Counted from the first letter of the stretch, positions 51,829-60,123 are shown. The stretch: DNA of 64,000 nt from Autumnicola patrickiae (GCF_031846525.1 NZ_JAVRHM010000010.1:97272-161271); one strand, 5' to 3'. Translations and numbers: made by a program. The notes: generated from the sequence alone by a model not told the origin.

Positions 51829-51856
51829 TTTGATATGCTTTTATGTTTTAACTTTG
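51829..51856 (+). promoter_or_regulatory. Promoter of tsaD
   Basis: TTTG at 51829-51832 and TAACTTTG at 51849-51856 match the Bacteroidota -33 and -7 elements, with 16 bases between (usual 17-23). The ATG of tsaD is 37 bases downstream. The same DNA is the N-terminal region upstream of the divergent tamB. Confidence 0.6.
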
Positions 51857-51892
51857 TACGAAATTAACAACTTCTATGCCTATTTTCCTCCG

Positions 51893-52915
51893 ATGACAGA
51901 ACAAGATATTTATATACTCGCCATAGAATCTTCTTGCGACGATACCGCTGCTGCCGTACTGTGTAACGGCAAAATCCTTTCTAATATTGTCGCTACGCAG
52001 GAGGTTCACCAGCAATATGGCGGCGTTGTGCCAGAACTTGCTTCCAGGGCGCACCAACAAAATATTGTTCCGGTTATCCACCAGGCCATTAAAAAGGCAA
52101 ATATCGACAAAAAAGCGCTATCTGCAATCGCATTTACGCGCGGGCCTGGATTAATGGGTTCCCTGCTGGTAGGAACGTCTTTTGCCAAATCTTTAGCCAT
52201 GGGACTTAAGATTCCATTAATAGAAATCAACCATATGCAGGCGCACATCCTGGCGCATTTTATCGAAGAGGAAGGTTTTAAAAAACCCGAATTTCCATTT
52301 CTGGCGCTTACTATTAGCGGTGGCCACACTCAAATTGTAAAAGTTTCAGATTATTTCGATATGGAAGTAATTGGAACTACTACAGACGATGCCGTGGGCG
52401 AAGCCTTCGATAAAAGCGCAAAAATTATGGGTCTGCCTTATCCCGGCGGCCCTTTAATTGATAAATATGCCAAAGAAGGAAATCCGAAAGCTTTTAAATT
52501 TCCTAAACCCAAAGTTCCCGGACTAGATTTTAGCTTTAGCGGATTTAAAACTGCGGTATTGTATTTTATTCAGAAGCAAACAAAGGAGAATCCCGGTTTT
52601 GTAGAAGAAAACCTGAAGGATATCTGCGCTTCCATCCAAAGCACGATAATTGCCATTTTAATGGATAAGCTTAAACTGGCGGTGAAAGAGACCGGAATAA
52701 AGCAAATTGCTATTGGTGGCGGAGTTTCAGCCAACAGCGGAATACGAAATGCACTTAAGGAAGCCGAAAATAAATATGGGTGGACTACTTTTATTCCGAA
52801 GTTTGAATATACTACAGATAATGCTGCAATGATCGCCATTGCAGGGCATTATAAGTTTTTAAAGAAAGACTTTTCAGATTTTTCCATCACCGCACAAGCG
52901 CGCTATAAATTTTAA
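51893..52915 (+). CDS. tsaD: tRNA N6-adenosine threonylcarbamoyltransferase
   Basis: This 340-residue protein transfers threonylcarbamoyl to A37 of ANN-reading tRNAs. The ATG at 51893 gives MTEQDIYILAIESSCDDTAA, the family start. The metal-binding HxxxH is NHMQAHILAHF, and the nucleotide block is LTISGGHTQIV with DDAVGEAFDK. The sequence ends with the usual GGGVSANSGIRN and FTTDNAAMIA-like blocks (YTTDNAAMIAIAG). A longer frame starts at 51677 but overlaps tamB and lacks homology. It is followed 3 bases later by rsmE. Confidence 0.96.
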   Translation: MTEQDIYILAIESSCDDTAAAVLCNGKILSNIVATQEVHQQYGGVVPELASRAHQQNIVPVIHQAIKKANIDKKALSAIAFTRGPGLMGSLLVGTSFAKSLAMGLKIPLIEINHMQAHILAHFIEEEGFKKPEFPFLALTISGGHTQIVKVSDYFDMEVIGTTTDDAVGEAFDKSAKIMGLPYPGGPLIDKYAKEGNPKAFKFPKPKVPGLDFSFSGFKTAVLYFIQKQTKENPGFVEENLKDICASIQSTIIAILMDKLKLAVKETGIKQIAIGGGVSANSGIRNALKEAENKYGWTTFIPKFEYTTDNAAMIAIAGHYKFLKKDFSDFSITAQARYKF

Positions 52916-52918
52916 TCT

Positions 52919-53626
52919 ATGCAGTTATTCTATCATCCCGAACTTGAGGAAAACGATACCCAGGTAATTTTTCCGAAGGATGAAAGTAAGCATATCGCCA
53001 AAGTTCTTCGGAAAAAAGAAGGTGATGTGCTGGAAGTGACCAACGGAAAGGGCTTTTTATTTTCCGTAGAGCTTATCCAAACCGGAAATCAGGCGTTGGC
53101 CAAAGTTCTTAAAGTGAAAACTGAAGAATCTGCGCCCTATTACCTGCATATGGCAGTCGCTCCAACAAAAATGAATGACAGGTTCGAGTGGTTTCTCGAA
53201 AAAGCGACAGAAATTGGAGTGCACGAAATTACACCCATTATTTGCGACCACAGCGAACGTAAAGTTGTTAAACTGAATCGCTTTGAGCGGGTATTACAGA
53301 GCGCGATGAAGCAATCCCTGCATTTTAGAATTCCGAAATTAAATGAACCGCAAAGTTTTTCTGAATTTTTAGCTACTCATGCTGAAGGAGATCGGTTTAT
53401 TGCACATTGTGAGGATGATAAACAGCGATTTTTGCTAAAAAACAGCATAAAACCTAAGTCAAAGTCTATTATGCTTATTGGTCCTGAAGGGGATTTTTCT
53501 TCAGAAGAAATTCAGAAAGCGTTGGAGCAAAACTGGCAGCCGGTAAGCCTTGGGGACAGCCGTTTAAGAACCGAAACTGCCGCAATTGTTGCCTGTCACA
53601 CCTTTGCGCTGGCAAACCAGGAATAA
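52919..53626 (+). CDS. rsmE: 16S rRNA m3U1498 methyltransferase
   Basis: This 235-residue SPOUT methyltransferase modifies U1498 of 16S rRNA. The N-terminal PUA-like part (MQLFYHPELEENDTQVIFPK, then HIAKVLRKKEGD) and the C-terminal SPOUT knot with IMLIGPEGDFSSEEIQKAL and SLGDSRLRTETAAIV are diagnostic. KATEIGVHEITPIICDHSER is also typical. It starts 3 bases after the tsaD stop and is co-transcribed with it. Confidence 0.95.
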   Translation: MQLFYHPELEENDTQVIFPKDESKHIAKVLRKKEGDVLEVTNGKGFLFSVELIQTGNQALAKVLKVKTEESAPYYLHMAVAPTKMNDRFEWFLEKATEIGVHEITPIICDHSERKVVKLNRFERVLQSAMKQSLHFRIPKLNEPQSFSEFLATHAEGDRFIAHCEDDKQRFLLKNSIKPKSKSIMLIGPEGDFSSEEIQKALEQNWQPVSLGDSRLRTETAAIVACHTFALANQE

Positions 53627-53677
53627 TTTTTCTTGAGAAGTAAATTTTTTAGTTTTACTTAATTGTTGAATACATGT

Positions 53678-53693
53678 CGAAAATTGCCAAATT
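53678..53693. repeat. Copy of the dispersed motif between rsmE and the DUF4159 gene
   Basis: CGAAAATTGCCAAATT is a variant of the dispersed motif, in the gap before the DUF4159 gene. The same sequence could be read as coding from an ATG at 53674, but the real start is further on. Confidence 0.5.
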
Positions 53694-53751
53694 AACCACA
53701 CCTTTAAATGCCAATTATCGGCATTATATTAGCGGAAACCTGTTGAAGAAG

Positions 53752-54396
53752 ATGAAAAAGATATATATGCTGATAATTGCCATTTTTTGCAGTGCGCCTT
53801 TAGTCGCGCAAAAAATCGCAGTTTTAAAATACAACGGCGGCGGCGACTGGTATGCAAATCCCACGGCCCTGCCCAATCTTATAAAATTCAGCAACAGCAA
53901 TATCAACACCGCAATAAATCCTAAGCCTGAAACGGTGACTCCGGGTGCCACAGACATATTTCAGTATCCTTATATCCATATGACCGGCCACGGAAATGTT
54001 TTTTTTAGCGATGATGAGGCTGAAAATCTAAGAAATTACCTCCTAAGTGGCGGATTCCTTCATATTGATGATAATTACGGGATGAATGAATACGTAAGAA
54101 AAGAACTGAAGAAGGTTTTTCCTGAAAAAGCCTTAACCGAACTTTCTGCCAATCATCCTATTTTTAGTACCTCCTTTAATTTTCCAAATGGTTTGCCAAA
54201 AATTCATGAACACGACAATGAGCCACCGCAGGCTTTCGGACTTTTTGAAAATGAGCGGCTAATTTGTCTATTTACATTTGAAAGTGACCTTGGAGACGGT
54301 TGGGAAAATCCGGAAATCCACAATGATCCTGAAGAAGTGCGGATAAAAGCATTACGAATGGGAGCGAATATTTTAAAATACGCTTTTGAAAATTGA
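53752..54396 (+). CDS. DUF4159 secreted protein
   Basis: The ATG at 53752 gives a signal peptide (MKKIYMLIIAIFCSAPLVAQ). The frame is open from 53674, but that start would put 26 unrelated residues before the signal. The mature part of about 190 residues belongs to DUF4159: KIAVLKYNGGGDWYANPTAL, YPYIHMTGHGNVFFSDDEAE, LRNYLLSGGFLHIDDNYGMN. The family has a flavodoxin/GATase-like fold and is periplasmic in Bacteroidota, of unknown function. Its stop overlaps the TTG start of the next gene by 4 bases. Confidence 0.85.
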   Translation: MKKIYMLIIAIFCSAPLVAQKIAVLKYNGGGDWYANPTALPNLIKFSNSNINTAINPKPETVTPGATDIFQYPYIHMTGHGNVFFSDDEAENLRNYLLSGGFLHIDDNYGMNEYVRKELKKVFPEKALTELSANHPIFSTSFNFPNGLPKIHEHDNEPPQAFGLFENERLICLFTFESDLGDGWENPEIHNDPEEVRIKALRMGANILKYAFEN

Positions 54397-54905
54397 AAAC
54401 ACAACTTTCACACCAGCAGTCCAGGTTTAAAAAAGAAGAGTCACCTGTAATTCTTATACTTGATAATGTATCGGGAGAGGCCAATATTGGCAGTATTTTC
54501 CGGCTGGCCGATGCCTTTGGAATAGAAAAAATTGTCTTCTGTGGCACATTTCCAAACCTTAGTAGTAACCGGTTAAAAAGAACAGCCAGAAATACACATG
54601 AATACGTAAAATTTAAAGTTTTTGAGCAGACAAAAGAGGCGGTGCAAAATTATGAAAACCATGGCTACACTCCGTTTGCTTTGGAAATTACAGCTCAAAG
54701 CACTGCTATAGAAACTGTTGACTTTAAAGGATCATCAAAAATCTCGTTAATTGTTGGGAATGAAGCCAACGGAATCCAGGAAGAAATTCTTTCCCTTTGC
54801 AAAAATGTTTTCCATATAGAAATGTTTGGAAACAACAGCAGCATGAATGTGGCACAGGCAACAGCAATTGCCCTGTACGAAATAAGAAAAAGCATAGGTC
54901 TTTAA
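54393..54905 (+). CDS. SpoU/TrmH family RNA 2'-O-methyltransferase
   Basis: This 170-residue SPOUT methyltransferase has the three SpoU motifs: LDNVSGEANIGSIFRLADAF near the start, ISLIVGNEANGIQEEI in the middle and NNSSMNVAQATAIALYEI at the end. It methylates the ribose of a tRNA or rRNA; the target is not predictable. The start is a TTG (54393) overlapping the preceding stop (TTGA), so translation is coupled. There is no extra RNA-binding domain, so it resembles TrmL/TrmH short forms. Confidence 0.88.
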   Translation: MKTQLSHQQSRFKKEESPVILILDNVSGEANIGSIFRLADAFGIEKIVFCGTFPNLSSNRLKRTARNTHEYVKFKVFEQTKEAVQNYENHGYTPFALEITAQSTAIETVDFKGSSKISLIVGNEANGIQEEILSLCKNVFHIEMFGNNSSMNVAQATAIALYEIRKSIGL

Positions 54906-54928
54906 ATTAGAAATAATATATTTACGCT

Positions 54929-56017
54929 GTGAACTCAAAGGAACTTTCTTACGGAATTTTGCGTGCGGCCGGTATCATGCTGGGAATCATTCTGCTACTG
55001 TATTTTTTATATGAAATTCAGTCGGTATTGGTATACATAGCTATAGCAGGGGTAATTTCCCTTATTGGTCGACCCGTAGTTATTTTTCTAAAACATAAGT
55101 TAAAAATACCCAACCAGATGGCCGTGGTTCTCGTGCTGCTAATGGTGCTTTCTTTTTTTATAGGGGTAGTTTTTGTCTTTGTTCCAATTGTTATAGAACA
55201 GAGTCAGCACCTTGGGCAGATAGACATGGAAGCCTTCCGGAGTGATTTAAACGATCTTAACACTCAAATTAATTCGTACCTGGGGATTGAAGAAATCAAT
55301 ATTATAGAAGGTCTGAAGGAAAGTGAATTTGTGAGAAATTTTGATATTACCGCAATTCCGAAGTTTCTCAATAATGTCTTCGGAATTCTTGGTGCAGCGC
55401 TTATTGCTATCTTCTCAATCATTTTTATATCCTTTTTTCTGTTAAAGGACAGCAAGTTAATGATTAATAGTATTCTTGTGTTTGCAAATCAGGGAGATGA
55501 AGGTAAGTTTCAGAGGGTTTTTAATAAGATTAAAATTTTGTTATCACGATATTTCGTAGGACTTACCATGCAGGTGAGTGTCTTATTTATTTTATATACA
55601 ATCCTGTTAAGCGTATTTGAGATTAGAAACCCAATTGCCATTGCATTTATATGCGCTACTTTAAACCTGGTGCCGTATTTGGGACCATTAATGGCTGGGA
55701 TTTTAATGGCCCTTTTTGTAATTTCCAGTTATTTGGGAGCCGATTTTACAGTCATCATTCTACCGCGCCTTATTTACGTAATGATGGGTTACGGAATTTG
55801 CCAATTGATCGATAATTTTATTTCCCAACCTCTTATTTTTGGGGCAAGTGTACGCTCGCATCCTCTGGAAATTTTCCTTATTATTCTAATTTCCGGACTA
55901 CTTTTTGGCATTACGGGAATGGTTGTAGCCGTTCCTTTTTATACAGCTATTAAAGTAATTGCAAAGGAATCTTTAAGTGAATACAAGATTGTAAAGAGAC
56001 TTACCCGCGACCTATAA
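54929..56017 (+). CDS. AI-2E family transporter (PerM/YdiK-like)
   Basis: This 362-residue inner-membrane protein has about seven or eight helices and the family motifs LLYFLYEIQSVLVYIAIAGV, the loop GRPVVIFLKHKL, SIIFISFFLLKDS, NLVPYLGPLMAGILMAL and LIDNFISQPLIFGASV. The start is a GTG at 54929 (GTG AAC TCA), since no ATG is near. The name refers to a distant link to AI-2 export; most members have unknown substrate. It lies 23 bases after the TrmH-like gene. Confidence 0.85.
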   Translation: MNSKELSYGILRAAGIMLGIILLLYFLYEIQSVLVYIAIAGVISLIGRPVVIFLKHKLKIPNQMAVVLVLLMVLSFFIGVVFVFVPIVIEQSQHLGQIDMEAFRSDLNDLNTQINSYLGIEEINIIEGLKESEFVRNFDITAIPKFLNNVFGILGAALIAIFSIIFISFFLLKDSKLMINSILVFANQGDEGKFQRVFNKIKILLSRYFVGLTMQVSVLFILYTILLSVFEIRNPIAIAFICATLNLVPYLGPLMAGILMALFVISSYLGADFTVIILPRLIYVMMGYGICQLIDNFISQPLIFGASVRSHPLEIFLIILISGLLFGITGMVVAVPFYTAIKVIAKESLSEYKIVKRLTRDL

Positions 56018-56026
56018 ATTTCAGTT

Positions 56027-57205
56027 TTGAACAAAAATTTACTACGTAAGGATGTTCAGGATTTTATACAGGAGAACCTTAAAACAGATCTTTCAAAGTT
56101 AATCCTGAAAGGGAGCCCGTTTCCAGAGATTACGGTTCAGGAGCTTGCTGTACAGATAAAAGGTGTAAATACTGCTAAAAAAAAGCTACCTACCTGGTAT
56201 AAAACCCACGGAATTATTTTTCCTCCAAAACTGAATCTAGAGCAGACATCTTCAGAAATAACGGCCAATTATAAAGCTGAAATAATTAACGGGGAACGTC
56301 TTATCGATATTACCGGCGGATTTGGAGTAGATACTTACTGCTTCTCAAAAACCTTCAGAGAAGTCATTTATTGTGAAATGAATCCCGAATTAGCTGAAGT
56401 AGCAACGCACAATTTCAAAGAGCTGAATGCAGAGAATATCCAGGTATATGCCGGAGACGGAATTCAAATTTTAGAAAAAAACACCTCCCAATATGACTGG
56501 ATCTTTATAGATCCCGCTAGAAGGGATAATCATGGCGGCAAAGTGTTCCGGCTTCAGGATTGTCTTCCTAATGTCCCCGAACATCTTAAATTGCTTTTTT
56601 CTCGTACAGACAATATTCTTATCAAGACATCTCCCCTACTCGATTTAAAAGCCGGACTGGAAGAACTTCAAAATGTATTAGGAATCCATATCGTTTCAGT
56701 TGAAAATGAAGTAAAGGAATTACTGTGGGTATTGACTAAAAATGGTAATACTGAAGTCCAAATAAAAACAATAAATTTTCAGAAAAAAGGAGATCAGATT
56801 TTTGAAGGATTTTTTGAAAATGAAGTGGTAGATATAAAATATACCCTGCCAAAAAAATTTCTTTATGAGCCGAATCCGGCCATCATGAAAAGTGGATTAT
56901 TTGCTACACTTGGACAACAAACTCAAACTGCCAAACTGCATCCTAATTCCCATTTATTTACATCGGAAGAAGAAAAAGAATTCCCGGGTAGAACGTTTAA
57001 AATAATTGATATAAAGCAATTTACCAAACGTGAGTTAAAGAAAGAATTTAAGGGTGCAAAGGCTAATATCACCACCAGGAATTTCACAGAAACTGTTTCA
57101 GAAATTAGAAAAAAGCTTCAGATTAAAGATGGCGGTAAAGATTATTTGTTTTTTACCACCAACCTGGAGAATGAAAAAATCGTTATAAAGTGTAGGAAAC
57201 TGTAG
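56027..57205 (+). CDS. THUMP-like class I methyltransferase
   Basis: This 392-residue protein has a central Rossmann methyltransferase domain (RLIDITGGFGVDTYCFSKTF, ELAEVATHNFKELN, DWIFIDPARRDN, the last with catalytic-type DPARR motif) and a C-terminal ferredoxin/THUMP-like region (LFTSEEEKEFPGRTFKIID, KDYLFFTTNLENEK). It resembles the PG_1098 family of Bacteroidota, probably an RNA methyltransferase. The start is a TTG (56027), 9 bases after the preceding stop. Confidence 0.8.
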   Translation: MNKNLLRKDVQDFIQENLKTDLSKLILKGSPFPEITVQELAVQIKGVNTAKKKLPTWYKTHGIIFPPKLNLEQTSSEITANYKAEIINGERLIDITGGFGVDTYCFSKTFREVIYCEMNPELAEVATHNFKELNAENIQVYAGDGIQILEKNTSQYDWIFIDPARRDNHGGKVFRLQDCLPNVPEHLKLLFSRTDNILIKTSPLLDLKAGLEELQNVLGIHIVSVENEVKELLWVLTKNGNTEVQIKTINFQKKGDQIFEGFFENEVVDIKYTLPKKFLYEPNPAIMKSGLFATLGQQTQTAKLHPNSHLFTSEEEKEFPGRTFKIIDIKQFTKRELKKEFKGAKANITTRNFTETVSEIRKKLQIKDGGKDYLFFTTNLENEKIVIKCRKL

Positions 57206-57277
57206 CAGCTCTTTAAATGAATTCAGAAGAAAAGAAGCCTTCTTAATTTCCATATTTTCGACTATTAAATGATGCTG

Positions 57278-58480
57278 CTAATTCTTTATAATATGCTTTT
57301 GTTCAGAATAAGAAAAAAACAAATAGAATACCACCCACAGGACGAGTGCCGTTAATCCTGCCAGAGCAAAACTTCCCACGACGTACTGCCAGAGACTCTG
57401 AAAAATTTCAGCAGAAGAATCGAAGTTTTCAAGACTAAGTTTCCAGTCGAAACCATTTCCCGACACCAGAGAGCCCATTTGATAACTTCCATAAATAATA
57501 AATGGAATAAGTGGCGGGATGCTGATATTGGAAAATAAAAATGCAATTACTTTATTCACTCTAAAAATGGCACCTAACGTAAATACCAGAAGCGTATGAA
57601 GGCCCCAAAACGGTGAGATACCAATAAAAACGCCCAAAGCAATGGCTGCTGCCTTCTTGTGCGCAGGCTCCTGATTTTTAATGATGTCTTCTTTCCAGAA
57701 TCTTTTAAAACCTTTTTTCTTGAAGTCCTGGTATTTGTTGCGCGGGTGAATATAAAAGAAACTCACCAGCACGAACCACATATAAAGCAAAGTGATTCGA
57801 GTAATGTCCCAAAATGGCCGGAAATGAGTTACCCGGTTTTCTTCGTAAAAAACTTTAATCGGAATATTTTTCACCTCTACCCTTCTCCAGGCTGTTTTAA
57901 CAATAATTTCAATCTCAAATTCGAATTTGCGCGTGTAAAGCGGGATGTTATTTACAACTTTAAGAGGATACAATCTATACCCACTCTGCGTGTCACTTAG
58001 CTGTGTTCCTGTAACCACGAGAAACCAAAAATTTGAAAATTTATTTCCTGTGGAACTTTTTCCCGGAATGCCATCACGGCCCATGTTCCTGTCACCAACA
58101 AGAAGCAACTCCGGATCTCCCTGTTGTCTGCTTTCCAGTTCGCTTAGAAATACATCCAGATCATCGGGATAATGCTGGCCGTCGCTGTCTATGGTTATAG
58201 CATACTCGTAGCCAAGATCCTCAGCAAATTTGAATCCGTGTTTAAGTGCAACGCCTTTCCCTTTGTTCTCTTCAAAATGAAGTATTTCAAGATTAGAAAA
58301 GCTCTTCAGTATTTCTTTAGTGGCATCTGTAGAACCATCGTTGACCAATACAATATTATCGGTATACAAGAGCAGATCCTGAAGAACGCTGGCCAAAGAC
58401 CCCGCATTATTATAAGTGGGAACTAGCACACAACAGTTAAACTTGTTGAACCTGGACTGATATATTGGTGATTTACTCAA
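57278..58480 (-). CDS. Glycosyltransferase family 2 protein with DUF2062 tail
   Basis: This 400-residue protein has an N-terminal GT2 domain (CVLVPTYNNAGSLASVLQDL, VLVNDGSTDATKEIL, DSDGQHYPDDLD) and a C-terminal DUF2062 membrane region (about 275-390, IALGVFIGISPFWGLHTLLV). This fusion is found in aryl polyene and flexirubin loci beside hotdog dehydratases. The last part has three membrane segments. It lies 69 bases after the second dehydratase gene and on the same strand. The glycosyl or acyl product is not known. Confidence 0.85.
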   Translation of the reverse strand: MSKSPIYQSRFNKFNCCVLVPTYNNAGSLASVLQDLLLYTDNIVLVNDGSTDATKEILKSFSNLEILHFEENKGKGVALKHGFKFAEDLGYEYAITIDSDGQHYPDDLDVFLSELESRQQGDPELLLVGDRNMGRDGIPGKSSTGNKFSNFWFLVVTGTQLSDTQSGYRLYPLKVVNNIPLYTRKFEFEIEIIVKTAWRRVEVKNIPIKVFYEENRVTHFRPFWDITRITLLYMWFVLVSFFYIHPRNKYQDFKKKGFKRFWKEDIIKNQEPAHKKAAAIALGVFIGISPFWGLHTLLVFTLGAIFRVNKVIAFLFSNISIPPLIPFIIYGSYQMGSLVSGNGFDWKLSLENFDSSAEIFQSLWQYVVGSFALAGLTALVLWVVFYLFFSYSEQKHIIKN

Positions 58481-58549
58481 ATTATAAACTTTACAAAAAA
58501 TGCAAAAATATTATTTAAAACCAGAAGTAAATATAACTTTTATAGAAAG

Positions 58550-58915
58550 TTAGATCGAATTATAAGTAGCGTTAATTTTTAATGCAGCACAACCATTATT
58601 TCTGGCTATTCCCTTTAGATTAACAACATCTCCGCTCACTTCAATTTTGGATTCCAGTACCAGAACATTATCAATATTTGGATCTACAACAGCCGAAAAT
58701 TTCACATTGCTTGCATTCGAAAACTGTAATGTTCTCCCGGTCTGCCGCTCCAACTCTTCCTTAAACATCTGCATTAGAATAACCCCGGGAGTCACAGGCC
58801 GATCTGGAAAATGGCCTTTGTAGAGCTCATGATCTTTCCTGATTTTAATTTCAGTAACAAAATGTCCGTTTTCTTCTCTTGTATTTATTACCGAGTAAAA
58901 TTCTTTTAAAAGCAT
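58550..58915 (-). CDS. Hotdog dehydratase with His but not Glu, ApeI-like
   Basis: This 121-residue hotdog-fold protein has the FabZ/FabA-like block LYKGHFPDRPVTPGVILMQ with His35 in the active-site position. The following catalytic Glu (in ILEAM of FabZ) is replaced by Gln49. It therefore seems to lack the acid of the pair. The neighbouring gene has the opposite loss (His to Phe, Glu kept), so the two may form a heterodimer with one full active site, as the ApeI/ApeP pair does in aryl polyene synthesis. Confidence 0.78.
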   Translation of the reverse strand: MLLKEFYSVINTREENGHFVTEIKIRKDHELYKGHFPDRPVTPGVILMQMFKEELERQTGRTLQFSNASNVKFSAVVDPNIDNVLVLESKIEVSGDVVNLKGIARNNGCAALKINATYNSI

Positions 58916-59004
58916 TGCTTGTTGTTAATGTTTAAATAGTCATCAATTAAATTCACTGAGTGCGGTAGAGATCAAGACCTGTCTTATACAAAAGAACTAC
59001 AGAT

Positions 59005-59020
59005 CGAAAATTGCCATTTT
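59005..59020. repeat. Exact copy of the dispersed 16-mer between two dehydratase genes
   Basis: CGAAAATTGCCATTTT, identical to 20796-20811 and to the minus strand of 1387-1402. Confidence 0.7.
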
Positions 59021-59069
59021 AGAACTACCCTTTTTCTTCATCTGAATAAAAAAACAAAAATCCTTAAAT

Positions 59070-59519
59070 TTAAATTACAGTAACGGTTCGCATATCAGAA
59101 GTGGCTACTAATTTACCATTTTCATCCTCAGTCCTCGCCGTTACCATAGTAACATTCTTAATTTCATGTTGAATATTGACATAAGTAGTAAGTTTTGAGC
59201 CTGCTTTGGGCAAAAAATGAACTTCAACAGACTTGATAGAGCCTATAAAACCGGTTTCCGGCTTTTTTAGTCCTGCAAGAAAACCCCTGTAGCCTCTGTG
59301 CAGTGACATACTCTGGGCCATATGTTCGATAATGCCCGGCTCAGAAAAAAAGCCATTTTTGACCAAAATATTATTATCGGGGATTACAAACCCCATCTTT
59401 CCGGTAAGATGACTGTATTCATACAAGCTATCGACCATTACAAATGGTGGTTTTTGGGGAATAAGCTGTATAATTCTTACAGCATCAAGTATCGGTTCTT
59501 CCAGTACGTTTTCTGTCAT
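59070..59519 (-). CDS. Hotdog dehydratase with Glu but not His, ApeP-like
   Basis: This 149-residue hotdog-fold protein resembles FabZ/ApeP: PQKPPFVMVDSLYEYSHLTG and NGFFSEPGIIEHMAQSMSLH. At the GHF position it reads Gly56-Phe57-Phe58, so the catalytic His is lost, while Glu65 in IIEHMAQ is kept. It is upstream of the His-bearing partner in the same direction, separated by 154 bases that carry the dispersed motif. It is likely the first gene of a three-gene unit (dehydratase, dehydratase, GT2-DUF2062). Confidence 0.75.
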   Translation of the reverse strand: MTENVLEEPILDAVRIIQLIPQKPPFVMVDSLYEYSHLTGKMGFVIPDNNILVKNGFFSEPGIIEHMAQSMSLHRGYRGFLAGLKKPETGFIGSIKSVEVHFLPKAGSKLTTYVNIQHEIKNVTMVTARTEDENGKLVATSDMRTVTVI

Positions 59520-59934
59520 AGTATTTACTACAGATTATAATGCGATATAGAAATGCGTGTCATCCAGGTTTGATTTTGTTTCGGTTTTCAATATAATATT
59601 TTAAAAATCCATTGCAGCTCTTTCTTCTTACAAATTAATGAGCTTTTATAATTTTTAGGATGATACAAGTAGTCCAGAAGAACTATTTTAATTTATTAGA
59701 GGAAAATCTTAAGGAGCATTTACGGAAATACAGGAATGGTTGATTATAGTAAGTAAAAGTAAAAAATAAATTAAAATTTTAATTGATATAATTTTCTGAA
59801 GGCAAAGCACTTAAAAATGCGTTGGTCTTTTTAGCTTCACTTCCTTCGGAAAAAAGGTTTAAAAGGTTTGGAAGGTAAGTATGTAAAAGCTACATTTGCA
59901 TCCGCAAAAACGATTGCGAAGTTCATTATTTAAC
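59520..59934. other. Gap between the dehydratase gene and the tRNA genes
   Basis: This 415-base AT-rich gap holds the tRNA promoter at its right end. A 27-codon open frame (59660-59743, MIQVVQKNYFNLLEENLKEH followed by LRKYRNG) is the only candidate; it could be a small peptide or chance and is not called. Confidence 0.5.
59867..59898 (+). promoter_or_regulatory. Promoter of the tRNA-Ser/tRNA-Pro unit
   Basis: TTTG at 59867-59870 and TACATTTG at 59891-59898 are exact Bacteroidota -33 and -7 elements with 20 bases between them, the best promoter in the window. The tRNA-Ser starts 37 bases after the -7 box. Confidence 0.8.
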
Positions 59935-60016
59935 GGAGAGGTGGCAGAGTGGTAATGCAGCAGCCTGCTAAGCTGTCATCCTTCGGGATGCCCGGGTTCG
60001 AATCCCGGTCTCTCCG
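59935..60016 (+). tRNA. tRNA-Ser (anticodon GCU)
   Basis: GGAGAGG (59935-59941) pairs with TCTCTCC (60009-60015) with one G-T pair, and G60016 is the Ser discriminator. The anticodon GCT is within CCTGCTAAG; the long variable arm contains CATCCTTCGGGATG, the class II mark of tRNA-Ser. The T arm is CCGGG TTCGAAT CCCGG. The CCA end is not encoded. Confidence 0.95.
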
Positions 60017-60048
60017 CTAAGTTATTTTTAGTGAAATATTTTCACCTT

Positions 60049-60123
60049 CGGGGTGTAGCGTAGCCCGGTTATCGCGCCTGCTTTGGGAGCAGGAGGCCGC
60101 AGGTTCGAATCCTGCCACCCCGA
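60049..60123 (+). tRNA. tRNA-Pro (anticodon UGG)
   Basis: CGGGGTG (60049-60055) pairs with CACCCCG (60116-60122), with C1-G72 and A73 as usual for bacterial tRNA-Pro. The anticodon loop TTTGGGA gives anticodon TGG. The T arm is GCAGG TTCGAAT CCTGC. The CCA end is not encoded. The next gene is an integrase, so the 3' end is the likely attachment site of the element. Confidence 0.95.

Noticed and set aside
51677..51892. Extended start of tsaD
   Set aside because: The extra 72 residues overlap the tamB gene on the other strand and do not match the family. The -7 box at 51849-51856 lies inside them.
53674..53751. Extended start of the DUF4159 gene
   Set aside because: It would place 26 residues before a normal signal peptide and uses the dispersed motif as coding DNA.
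59660..59743. A 27-codon open frame before the tRNA genes
   Set aside because: Too short and without any supporting context; it is mentioned only in the gap description.
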